The notes beneath the pieces are model-generated. The model made no database searches and was not told where the DNA came from. It was given only the letters and a program-made list of their open reading frames with translations. Positions 7,301 to 13,420 of a DNA stretch of 13,512 bases are shown one piece after another. The position numbers were made by a program, and so were the translations under genes. Positions within the stretch are counted from its first letter, which is position 1, and each line of letters begins with the position of its first letter. The stretch is from Planctomycetaceae bacterium (GTDB lineage: Bacteria > Planctomycetota > Planctomycetia > Pirellulales > Thermoguttaceae): the NCBI GenBank assembly GCA_009783865.1, contig WRCR01000054.1:1-13512 (forward strand), in the 5' to 3' direction.

Positions 7301-8536
7301 CTATGCGTATTTTCCGACAATCACGACCGAGTTAATTCCTACCATTCCGAAAGAATTGTTCAGTATGTACCGCACATTTGCGCCTTCCTTCGGCTTTCCG
7401 ATAAGCAGATTGTCGATTTCACATTCAGGGTCAAGGTCATCACAGTTATAAGTCGGGTGAATGATTCCGTCTTCAAACGACGGCAAATTGCCCGCTAATT
7501 CCAGCGCACCGACTGCCCCCATTGCATGACCGATAAGACATTTTGTGTTGTTGATATACGTTTTTTTCGATTGTCCTAAAACCTGCCGAATTCCCGCTAT
7601 TTCCTGTATATCGCCGGAAGGAGTTGCCGTCGCATGTGTGCTGATGAGGTCAATCTGTTCCGGTTCAAGATTTGCTTTTTTCAATGCTTTCTGCATACAC
7701 TGCATTTGCCGGTCAGGATTCGGCAATACGAAATCGGAAGCGTCGCTGTTCATTCCGTATCCGAGAATCTCGCCGTAGATTTTCGCATTGCGGCGTTTTG
7801 CGTCCGAAAGACGTTCTAATGTGAAAATGCAGCCGCCTTCGGAAATTACGATACCGTTGCGGTTCTTGTCGAAAGGTCTTGACGCTCTTGCCGGTTCATC
7901 GTTTGCCGCAAGTGCATTTTCGGCAGCAAAGGCAGCGAAGATACCGAAGGTATGAATACTTTCCGAAACGCCGCCCGCGAAAGCAAAATCAATTTCGCCG
8001 AGTTGCAGTTGCTGCACACCTTGAATGACAGAGGCATTACCGGCAGCGCAGGCAGCACCGATACAGTAATGCGGACCGGTAATGCGAAGGTTCAGCGTTA
8101 TTTCACCGGCAGGATTGTTCGCAACGGTTCTCGGATTATGAAAGTGTGACCAAGTCGAGCAATCGTAATCGAATTGTTTGATGTTATAAATCTCGTTTTC
8201 GGTTTCAACGTTTCCGTGTTCAGTGATTCCGACATACACGCCGACTCTTGAAGTATCGGTGTCGGCCCAGTTGATTCCGCAGTCGGCTAATGCTTCGTTG
8301 GCGCAATAGATACCGATGCTTCCGGCGCGGGTGCCGCGGCGTACATCTTTTTTCTTCTGATACTTGGTATTATCGAAGTTGCAGATACCGGCGAGCGTTT
8401 TTCCGAAATAACGGATTTCATACGGCGATATGCCGCTTTTGCCGGTTAGGAGCGCGTTGCGGTATTCCTGCAAATTATTTCCGTTTGGTGCAGTTAAACC
8501 GATTCCGGTGATAACGATTCGTTCCAAGTTATTCAT
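7301..8536 (-). CDS. beta-ketoacyl-[acyl-carrier-protein] synthase family protein (KAS II/FabF-like)
   Basis: This is a 411-residue thiolase-fold condensing enzyme of normal length. It joins malonyl-ACP to an acyl chain with loss of CO2. The Cys-His-His triad is complete: C163 in IGAACAAGNAS, H301 in STHATATPSGD and H337 in KCLIGHAMGAVGALE. The N-terminus (RIVITGIGLTAPNGN) and C-terminus (NNSFGMVGINSVVIV) are family standard. The segment after the first catalytic His is HATATP instead of the usual HGTSTP, and the region at residues 105-140 (EHGNVETENEIYNIKQFDYDCSTWSHFHN) is unlike housekeeping FabF. It may therefore be a side-branch synthase for a special lipid, rather than the primary FabF. 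No ACP gene or other synthase lies next to it. It has its own promoter, and no strong terminator is visible downstream. Confidence 0.9.
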   Translation of the reverse strand: MNNLERIVITGIGLTAPNGNNLQEYRNALLTGKSGISPYEIRYFGKTLAGICNFDNTKYQKKKDVRRGTRAGSIGIYCANEALADCGINWADTDTSRVGVYVGITEHGNVETENEIYNIKQFDYDCSTWSHFHNPRTVANNPAGEITLNLRITGPHYCIGAACAAGNASVIQGVQQLQLGEIDFAFAGGVSESIHTFGIFAAFAAENALAANDEPARASRPFDKNRNGIVISEGGCIFTLERLSDAKRRNAKIYGEILGYGMNSDASDFVLPNPDRQMQCMQKALKKANLEPEQIDLISTHATATPSGDIQEIAGIRQVLGQSKKTYINNTKCLIGHAMGAVGALELAGNLPSFEDGIIHPTYNCDDLDPECEIDNLLIGKPKEGANVRYILNNSFGMVGINSVVIVGKYA

Positions 8537-8593
8537 ATTTGATTTTTTTCTGCGGTTGATGCAATACTGATAATTATCCCTGAATTTGCACAG

Positions 8594-8621
8594 ATTGTAC
8601 CCTATCAGATGAGAATTGCAA
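8594..8621 (-). promoter_or_regulatory. sigma70-type promoter of the ketoacyl synthase gene
   Basis: On the minus strand, TTGCAA (8616-8621) is separated by 16 bp from TACAAT (8594-8599). Transcription would start near 8587, with a leader of about 50 bases. The promoter lies in the gap after the signal peptidase stop, so the gene need not be co-transcribed with it. Confidence 0.6.
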
Positions 8622-8638
8622 GGGAAACATCTTATACG

Positions 8639-9580
8639 TCACTCAATTTCCCGAATGCGGTCAAACGGATAATAAATACGAATGACTTTTCCGGTAATGT
8701 TTTGCCGGAGTACCGGTCCCAAGAACCGGCTGTCAAAACTGCGCTGCGAGTTGTCGCCCATCAAGAAATACTCATTGGGACCAAGCGTGAGCGGCAACGG
8801 CACACCTTCGGCATCCATTTCTTGGGCAGTACAATATCCGGTGAAACCGTCTTGCTGATTGGCAATTTTTGCAAATATCGGCGGGTCGGTCAACCGTTCA
8901 CCGTTGATGAGAACGTAGGGCGATTCAATGTCAACGGTTTCGCCGGGCAAGCCGATTACACGTTTTGACATGATTGTAGATGTGTTATCGCGTTGATCCG
9001 TTCTCTTAAAAATCACGATGTCGCCTCGCTGGGGTTCGCTCATGCGGTATATCCATTTGTTCACGAACACACGGTCCGGACGTTTGACTCCCGGTACAGA
9101 TTCCGATGGTGCAATCAACGTTGGTGCCATAGACATCCCATTAAACCTGAATGCTTCAACAACATAGGTTTTGATGACATAAACATACGCACCCGCAGCA
9201 CATCCGAAAAGTAAGGCGGCACCAATGAAAAGCAGCCAGCCGAAACATCCCAGCCGCCGGGTTGACCGCCAAGAAGAAGCCAGTAGAGCAATGAGATATA
9301 GAAAGAAAGCCGCCAGGCAAAACACGGCAGCATAGAAAAAAACCGCACCGGAAATACTCACCAGAATGAACAACGAAATCTGGAGTAAAAACCAAGTGAA
9401 AAGCCAGATTACTCCCGTTTGGCGTTGCCCGGCAAGGAAGTGTGCCGAACCGGGCAGAAACCACGCCATGATTAGTCCGACCCACTTTGGATTTTGCAGC
9501 GGATTTTGTAGCGGCACTTCTGATGGCGGTATTTGGAAACTATCATCTTCGGCGGTAAGGGCGATTTGTTCTGGTTCCAT
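8639..9580 (-). CDS. lepB: signal peptidase I with extended multi-span N-terminus
   Basis: Type I signal peptidase cuts signal peptides from secreted proteins at the outer face of the cytoplasmic membrane. The Ser-Lys dyad is present: S150 in FNGMSMAPTL and K206 in MSKRVIGLPGE. Box E follows as MGDNSQRSFDSRFLGPV at about 274-290. The 313-residue protein carries about 110 extra residues before the usual last span. Hydrophobic segments lie at roughly 33-50, 56-77, 79-102 and 113-137. The first includes PGSAHFLAGQRQTG, a motif like the PGxGHxxxGxxxxG loop of TM2-like membrane domains. The start codon has no clear Shine-Dalgarno sequence. Two likely clients nearby have signal peptides (the GH172 enzyme and the secreted LTxEQ-repeat protein). 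Confidence 0.93.
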   Translation of the reverse strand: MEPEQIALTAEDDSFQIPPSEVPLQNPLQNPKWVGLIMAWFLPGSAHFLAGQRQTGVIWLFTWFLLQISLFILVSISGAVFFYAAVFCLAAFFLYLIALLASSWRSTRRLGCFGWLLFIGAALLFGCAAGAYVYVIKTYVVEAFRFNGMSMAPTLIAPSESVPGVKRPDRVFVNKWIYRMSEPQRGDIVIFKRTDQRDNTSTIMSKRVIGLPGETVDIESPYVLINGERLTDPPIFAKIANQQDGFTGYCTAQEMDAEGVPLPLTLGPNEYFLMGDNSQRSFDSRFLGPVLRQNITGKVIRIYYPFDRIREIE

Positions 9581-9626
9581 TGATAGTTAAGACAAAAGGA
9601 AAAACTAACATCACTCTTTGCGGATA

Positions 9627-9654
9627 ATTTTATCATAAGAGCCGCTAAAAGCAA
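9627..9654 (-). promoter_or_regulatory. sigma70-type promoter of signal peptidase I
   Basis: On the minus strand, TTGCTT (9649-9654) is separated by 16 bp from TAAAAT (9627-9632), in the 77-bp gap after the upstream nuclease-like gene. The leader would be about 40 bases. Confidence 0.55.
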
Positions 9655-9657
9655 CGT

Positions 9658-10263
9658 TTACCATTCCTTTGCTGTGAATCCTTCCGGCGGGGTGACAATG
9701 TTGACGGCTTTACCGGATTGGACGATGACGTACATTCCGTTTTCATGAGCAAATTGTGCGGCTTCGCCCATAACAACCGCGCCGGCAACCGCTCCGACAT
9801 AACGCTGTGTCTTACCGATACCGCGGGCATCGGCATAACGCCGGTATTTCTCTATCCGTTCAATATGTTTGCGGACATCTGCCGTTTCCAGTGTCGTTTT
9901 TACTTCAATCAAAATTGCAACGTCACCGTCGTCTAACAGCAAGTCAACCTCGCCGCTGATGCCTAATTTCTTCATCTCGAAGTATTTATGCGGACTGCAT
10001 CCGGTAACATCATAATTCAGTGCCTGGAACTTTTCAATGATGTTTCCGGCGACCATATTCTCGACAATCTTTCCAATGCGCGAACCAAGTTCCGAAATCT
10101 TCTTATCGGTTTGCTTGTGCCGCCGGGAATTTTCTTGAATCATACGTTCAAGTTTTCGGTCGGTTTCCCGCATTTGTATGGCAGTTTCTTGAACTATTCG
10201 GTCGGTCTCCCTGATCATTTCAAGAACGCCTTCGTAGGTTAACGGTTTTTGTTGTTCGGACAT
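9658..10263 (-). CDS. PD-(D/E)XK nuclease-like protein, copy A (DUF3782-like)
   Basis: The 201-residue protein has a predicted coiled coil at about 12-65, then a compact nuclease-like domain. The core reads GISGEVDLLLDDGDVAILIEVKTT, giving D107 and the ExK pair E120/K122 of the PD-(D/E)XK fold. A helix before it (ENMVAGNIIEKF) carries a possible fourth acidic residue, E77. Proteins of this shape are common in cyanobacteria, planctomycetes and archaea, mostly without known function. DNA cleavage or repair is inferred from the fold only. The start is well supported: AGGAGG stands 6 bases upstream of the ATG, and a promoter with extended -10 precedes it. The paralogue at 11455-12093 shares the first nine residues and everything from TDKKISELG onwards, but not the coiled coil between. 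Confidence 0.8.
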   Translation of the reverse strand: MSEQQKPLTYEGVLEMIRETDRIVQETAIQMRETDRKLERMIQENSRRHKQTDKKISELGSRIGKIVENMVAGNIIEKFQALNYDVTGCSPHKYFEMKKLGISGEVDLLLDDGDVAILIEVKTTLETADVRKHIERIEKYRRYADARGIGKTQRYVGAVAGAVVMGEAAQFAHENGMYVIVQSGKAVNIVTPPEGFTAKEW

Positions 10264-10342
10264 GGCTATCCTCCTTCTTTAATATACTCCTAACTTGCTT
10301 TCATTGTACCACATTTTTTGACAGTACGCAAGGCAACCCCTT
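9661..10342 (-). repeat. duplicated unit A (gene body, leader and promoter)
   Basis: The unit matches 11458-12171. Bases 9661-10110 align with 11458-11907 without gaps, with about 37 mismatches by hand count (about 92% identity), most at silent codon positions. Bases of about 10215-10342 (first codons, leader, promoter) align with about 12043-12171. The stretch between, which encodes the coiled coil, does not align and differs by 33 bp in length. Similarity stops just short of the stop codon on one side and shortly beyond the -35 box on the other. Confidence 0.9.
10303..10331 (-). promoter_or_regulatory. promoter of nuclease-like copy A
   Basis: On the minus strand, TTGCGT (10326-10331) is separated by 17 bp from TACAAT (10303-10308), preceded by TGG to give an extended -10 (TGNTACAAT). 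The leader is about 33 bases and ends in GGAGGATAGCC before the ATG. Confidence 0.65.
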
Positions 10343-10344
10343 GC
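10328..10344. promoter_or_regulatory. inverted repeat overlapping the -35 box of copy A
   Basis: GCAAGG (10328-10333) and CCTTGC (10339-10344) flank the loop CAACC, and TTTTCT follows on the plus strand. The left arm overlaps the copy A -35 box, so it could be an operator. On the plus strand it resembles an intrinsic terminator but has no gene upstream to end. The arms are not kept in copy B. Confidence 0.35.
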
Positions 10345-10357
10345 TTTTCTCCCTGTA

Positions 10358-10386
10358 TTGCTATACACTTATCTCACTATCATAAT
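10358..10386 (+). promoter_or_regulatory. sigma70-type promoter of the secreted LTxEQ-repeat protein gene
   Basis: TTGCTA (10358-10363) is separated by 17 bp from CATAAT (10381-10386). The transcript would start near 10393, with a 30-base leader holding GGAGG (10413-10417) five bases before the ATG. It is divergent from the copy A promoter 27 bp away. Confidence 0.6.
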
Positions 10387-10422
10387 ACTGTACAATTCAA
10401 ACCCCGATAGGCGGAGGAAATC

Positions 10423-11406
10423 ATGACCCGCAAAGTATTTTTCGTTGCAGTTGCACTGCTCTTTTTGATGGTTTCCGCTGAAATCGCTTCGGCACAAGAA
10501 ACGGAAGAAAGAACAGCCCGTGAACGCCGCCGTGAACAACGGCAGCAAGGCGGCAATCCATTTCCGGGAGGTCCGTCGCCGGGAACTATTTCCGTCATGG
10601 TCAGGTCGGGACTTTCTTCTTTCGAAAAAGGATTTGGAAACACCTTTGTTCTGCTTGCCTCAAACGGTCCGGAAACCCGCGATGCGCTCGGTCTTTCCGA
10701 AGAAAAAGAAAAGGAATTTATCGCTTTGCGCAACGAACTCCAAGGGCAACTGCTGCAAAAAATGCCGCAATACGCAAACCGCTTTATGAAAATGACCGAA
10801 GCCGACCATAAAGTAGTGCAGGAGGAATTGGAGAAGGAATTTCAAGCGGTAACTGACAAAGTTGATAAAATCGCCACGCTAGAACTGAAACAAAACGCAC
10901 GGAAAACGGTGTTTCAATGGTCAGGCGGACTTGATTCGCCCTTGATGAATCCTGACACCATTGAGACGCTGAATCTGACGGAAGAACAAAAGACAAAAGT
11001 CAAGACGGCATTCAAGGAACTCGAAGCGGAACGCAAGGGACAAGTAGAGGAGTTTCTAAAAGCATTGGAGAAACAAGCCGCCTTGGGCGGTCGTCAAGAA
11101 AGCTTGACACCTGAAGAATGGGAAAAATTCGAGAAGGAAATGGAGGCACTTGCTAATCGGGCTTTTGCTACGGGAAAGAAACTCGGCGAGGCACTCCGAA
11201 AGCACTTGACCAAAGAGCAACTGGAACTCGAAAAGAAATTACTTGCTGACCGCCCTAAATTCATGCCGCCGCTGCCGCCGCAGTTGCGGGGAGAAGAATC
11301 CGAAGAATACCGCCCCGGTGCCGATTCGTGGAGACCCGGTCAAGGCGCGCCGAAAGACGGTGAGGAGAAAAAACGCCGTCCTTTCCCGCTGTTTGACCTC
11401 GAATAG
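10423..11406 (+). CDS. secreted Arg/Glu-rich protein with LTxEQ-type helical repeats (planctomycete type)
   Basis: The 327-residue protein has a signal peptide (MTRKVFFVAVALLFLMVSAEIASA, cut before QETEE), so it is exported. The mature part opens with an Arg/Gln-rich stretch (RERRREQRQQGG) and a Gly/Pro segment. It is then mostly charged helix with repeated LxLTxEQ-like turns: LGLSEEKEKEF at about 89, LNLTEEQKTKVK at about 186, LTPEEWEKFEKEM at about 226 and LTKEQLELEKKL at about 266. It ends in a Pro-rich charged tail. Spacing and composition recall Spy/CpxP-type periplasmic proteins (LTxxQ motif), but no true homology can be claimed. Similar proteins are frequent in planctomycetes and have no known function. 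A chaperone-like or envelope-stress role is a guess. The gene stands alone between the two duplicated nuclease-like genes. Confidence 0.75.
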   Translation: MTRKVFFVAVALLFLMVSAEIASAQETEERTARERRREQRQQGGNPFPGGPSPGTISVMVRSGLSSFEKGFGNTFVLLASNGPETRDALGLSEEKEKEFIALRNELQGQLLQKMPQYANRFMKMTEADHKVVQEELEKEFQAVTDKVDKIATLELKQNARKTVFQWSGGLDSPLMNPDTIETLNLTEEQKTKVKTAFKELEAERKGQVEEFLKALEKQAALGGRQESLTPEEWEKFEKEMEALANRAFATGKKLGEALRKHLTKEQLELEKKLLADRPKFMPPLPPQLRGEESEEYRPGADSWRPGQGAPKDGEEKKRRPFPLFDLE

Positions 11407-11413
11407 TATTACC

Positions 11414-11431
11414 GGCGGACTTAGGTCCGCC
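11414..11431 (+). terminator. hairpin after the secreted protein gene (terminator or REP-like element)
   Basis: The perfect 7-bp stem GGCGGAC/GTCCGCC with loop TTAG starts 8 bases after the stop at 11406. It is followed by ACTAAAC, not a T-run. The surrounding ACCGGCGG...CCGCC pattern resembles the palindromes inside the FliK-like gene, so it may be one member of a genome-wide palindromic repeat family. Confidence 0.5.
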
Positions 11432-11454
11432 ACTAAACTGCAATCTGCCGTCTT

Positions 11455-12093
11455 CTACCATTCCTTTGCCGTGAATCCTTCCGGCGGTGGAACAATGTTG
11501 ACGGCTTTACCGGATTGGACGATGACGTACATTCCGTTTTCATGGGCAAACTGTGCGGCTTCGCCCATGATAACCGCACCGGCAACCGCTCCGATATAAC
11601 GCTGTGTCTTACCGATACCGCGGGCATCGGCATAACGCCGGTATTTCTCAATCCGTTCAATATGTTTACGGACATCTGCCGTTTCCAGTGTTGTCTTTAC
11701 TTCAATCAAAATGGCAACTTCGCCGTCGTCCAACAGCAAGTCAATTTCACCGCTGATGCCTAATTTCTTTACTGCAAAGGACTTATGCGGACTGCATCCG
11801 GTTACATCGTAATTTAGTGCTTGGAACTTTTCAATGATATTACCGGCGACCATATTCTCGACAATCTTGCCAATGCGTGAACCTAGTTCCGAAATCTTCT
11901 TATCGGTTCGTTTCATTTGCTTGTCAAGTGCTTGTTTCCGTCGGTCGGCTTCCTCTTGTCTTCGGTCGGCTTCTTGAGCCATACGCTTCATTTCTCTGGC
12001 GTTTTTCTTCATCATTCGGTTGAATCTCAGTTCAGATTCCCGAAACATTTCAAGGACACACTCGCAAGTCAACGGTTTTTGTTGTTCGGACAT
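11455..12093 (-). CDS. PD-(D/E)XK nuclease-like protein, copy B (DUF3782-like)
   Basis: This 212-residue paralogue of copy A has the same core: GISGEIDLLLDDGEVAILIEVKTT gives D118 and the ExK pair E131/K133. The 150-residue C-terminal domain differs from copy A at only about eight positions, mostly conservative. The coiled coil (about residues 12-63) is different and 11 residues longer. It contains a heptad doublet EADRRQE/EADRRKQ, which suggests growth by local duplication. The ATG has AGGAG upstream as in copy A, but the promoter is weaker by sequence. The stop is TAG rather than TAA, because similarity ends at the last sense codon. The intact frame and mainly silent changes argue that the protein is still under selection. 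Confidence 0.8.
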   Translation of the reverse strand: MSEQQKPLTCECVLEMFRESELRFNRMMKKNAREMKRMAQEADRRQEEADRRKQALDKQMKRTDKKISELGSRIGKIVENMVAGNIIEKFQALNYDVTGCSPHKSFAVKKLGISGEIDLLLDDGEVAILIEVKTTLETADVRKHIERIEKYRRYADARGIGKTQRYIGAVAGAVIMGEAAQFAHENGMYVIVQSGKAVNIVPPPEGFTAKEW

Positions 12094-12171
12094 GGCTATT
12101 CTCCTTCTTTAATATACTCCTAACTCGCTTCCATCGTACCACATTTTTGGCAGTACGCAAGGCAAACCCTT
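11458..12171 (-). repeat. duplicated unit B (gene body, leader and promoter)
   Basis: This is the partner of 9661-10342 in the same orientation, about 1.8 kb away. The shared ends are CCATTCC on the left and GCAAGGCAA-CCCTT on the right. The unit lacks transposase genes, terminal inverted repeats and obvious target-site duplications. Confidence 0.9.
12133..12160 (-). promoter_or_regulatory. promoter of nuclease-like copy B (degenerate relative to A)
   Basis: On the minus strand, TTGCGT (12155-12160) is separated by 16 bp from TACGAT (12133-12138), preceded by TGG. Compared with copy A, the -10 has lost the conserved A (TACAAT to TACGAT) and the spacer is one base shorter. Lower activity is likely but not shown. 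Confidence 0.5.
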
Positions 12172-12197
12172 CTCAATACTTGCGGTTGGGGAGAAGG
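12168..12197. promoter_or_regulatory. inverted repeat between divergent promoters
   Basis: CCTTCTC (12168-12174) and GAGAAGG (12191-12197) are exact inverted arms 16 bases apart. They sit between the copy B promoter and the dehydrogenase promoter. This placement suits an operator for a dimeric repressor or a shared control site. No T-run supports a terminator role. Confidence 0.35.
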
Positions 12198-12215
12198 CAC
12201 TGTAAAATAAGACAC

Positions 12216-12224
12216 TGTTATAAT
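12216..12224 (+). promoter_or_regulatory. extended -10 promoter of the dehydrogenase gene
   Basis: TGTTATAAT is a perfect extended -10 element (TGn plus TATAAT at 12219-12224). No good -35 lies at 16-18 bp upstream, as is common for this promoter type. The predicted start near 12231 rules out the GTG at 12229 as the start codon. Confidence 0.6.
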
Positions 12225-12252
12225 CAAGGTGTGTTTCCTTTTACCTTTACCG

Positions 12253-13356
12253 ATGCAAAACTTGTGTCAATCTGTGGATAAAAATTCACCGGCAATTATC
12301 GGTGCCGGTATGATGGGAACGGCAATCGCTGCCGCTCATCTCCGTTGCGGTATTCCGGTTTTGCTTTACGACAATTTCCCTAATACCCTTGAAACGGCGG
12401 CGGAGCGCGTCGAAAAAGAACTGCAACTTCAGAATACCGCCTTTGATTCGGCGTTATTGACAATATGCTCCGACATTGACGGAATTAGCCGCCGCATTGT
12501 TATTGAAACCATCACGGAGAAGTTAAATGCAAAGAAAAAACTCTACCGAAACTTGACGGAAAATAAACATTTTTCGGAAGATGTTTTTCTTTTCACGAAT
12601 ACTTCGACGATTACGATAGCGCGATTAGCGGAAGCCTTGCCGCCGGTTTGGCAAAGAAATTTTTGCGGCTTTCATTTTTTTCATCCTGTTCGGGCAAACT
12701 CGGCAGTAGAAATTATAGCGGGCAAATCGACTTCGTCGGCAGCCGTTGATGCGGCGAGACAACACGCTTTGTCTATCGACAAGCAGCCGATTGTTGTCGG
12801 CGATGGTCCCGGCTTTCTGGTGAATCGGATTCTTAATCCGTATTTATCCAACGCTCTTGTGTTGCACGAGAGCGGTGTCGATATGCAGCGGATTGAGAAC
12901 GCTGCTTTGGAGTTTGGTATGCGAATGGGACCATTTCGGATAATGGACGAAATCGGTCTCGATGTTGTTTTGCATGCCGGCTGGGTTTTACATAAGGCGT
13001 TTCCGGAACGGGTTGCGCAGTCGCCGTTATTGCTTGAATTGGTTAATTGCAAGCATTTGGGGCGCAAGACCGGTCGGGGATTTATGCTTTACCCGAATAA
13101 AAATCCGTGGGACGGTGATGGAATACCGAACCCTGAAATGTCGGTTTCAAACCGGAGTTTGAGAACGGATATTTCCGATGATGAAATAGTTGAGTGTCTT
13201 ATCGGTTCGATGTATGAAGAAGTGAAACGCTGTGTTGAGGACGGAATTATAGCGGACTTATCTGTTGCCGACTTTGCGCTGGTCAATGCACTTGGTTTTC
13301 CACGGAGTCCGATGCAATTTAGCCGGTACTCCGATGCACAGAATCAGTTGCGTTAG
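12253..13356 (+). CDS. 3-hydroxyacyl-CoA dehydrogenase, stand-alone FadB-type
   Basis: This enzyme oxidises L-3-hydroxyacyl-CoA to 3-ketoacyl-CoA with NAD, or the reverse. The Rossmann motif GAGMMG (residues 17-22) begins the NAD-binding half. FTNTST, then GFHFFHPV with H141 and E153 twelve residues later, match the catalytic His-Glu pair by motif and spacing. The C-terminal dimerisation half follows (GDGPGFLVNRILNPYLSNAL; GRKTGRGFMLYP). A second, shorter C-terminal repeat ends the protein (SMYEEVKRCVEDGIIADLSVADFALVNALGFP), as in FadB/FadJ, but the enoyl-CoA hydratase domain of those fusions is absent. I use the ATG at 12253: the frame is open to a GTG at 12229, but that lies before the predicted transcript start. 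The extra eight residues (MCFLLPLP) would also not fit a cytoplasmic enzyme. Confidence 0.88.
   Translation: MQNLCQSVDKNSPAIIGAGMMGTAIAAAHLRCGIPVLLYDNFPNTLETAAERVEKELQLQNTAFDSALLTICSDIDGISRRIVIETITEKLNAKKKLYRNLTENKHFSEDVFLFTNTSTITIARLAEALPPVWQRNFCGFHFFHPVRANSAVEIIAGKSTSSAAVDAARQHALSIDKQPIVVGDGPGFLVNRILNPYLSNALVLHESGVDMQRIENAALEFGMRMGPFRIMDEIGLDVVLHAGWVLHKAFPERVAQSPLLLELVNCKHLGRKTGRGFMLYPNKNPWDGDGIPNPEMSVSNRSLRTDISDDEIVECLIGSMYEEVKRCVEDGIIADLSVADFALVNALGFPRSPMQFSRYSDAQNQLR
13317..13335 (+). repeat. 19-nt exact repeat, coding copy
   Basis: This is identical to 7265-7283. Here it encodes FSRYSD close to the C-terminus of the dehydrogenase. Confidence 0.8.
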
Positions 13357-13374
13357 CAGATTTTTTATGGGGAC

Positions 13375-13402
13375 TTGATTTTTTTTCGATGACGGTTAGA
13401 AT
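13375..13402 (+). promoter_or_regulatory. sigma70-type promoter of tRNA-Gln
   Basis: TTGATT (13375-13380) is separated by 16 bp from TAGAAT (13397-13402). The predicted start near 13409 lies 12 bases before the mature tRNA. Confidence 0.55.
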
Positions 13403-13420
13403 TGCTTTTCAGAGTTGTAT

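Noticed and set aside
7218..7451. Plus-strand 77-residue frame over the KAS-GH172 spacer that contains the 19-nt repeat
   Set aside because: Most of it is antisense to the end of the ketoacyl synthase and there is no ribosome site. I keep the repeat as a finding but not the frame as a gene.
10328..10350. Intrinsic terminator on the plus strand (GC stem followed by TTTTCT)
   Set aside because: No plus-strand gene precedes it. The stem overlaps the -35 box of the minus-strand promoter, so a regulatory role is more likely if it has any.
9658..12171. Composite transposon formed by the two direct copies
   Set aside because: Neither copy encodes a transposase and I see no terminal inverted repeats or target duplications. 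Segmental duplication or gene conversion is simpler.
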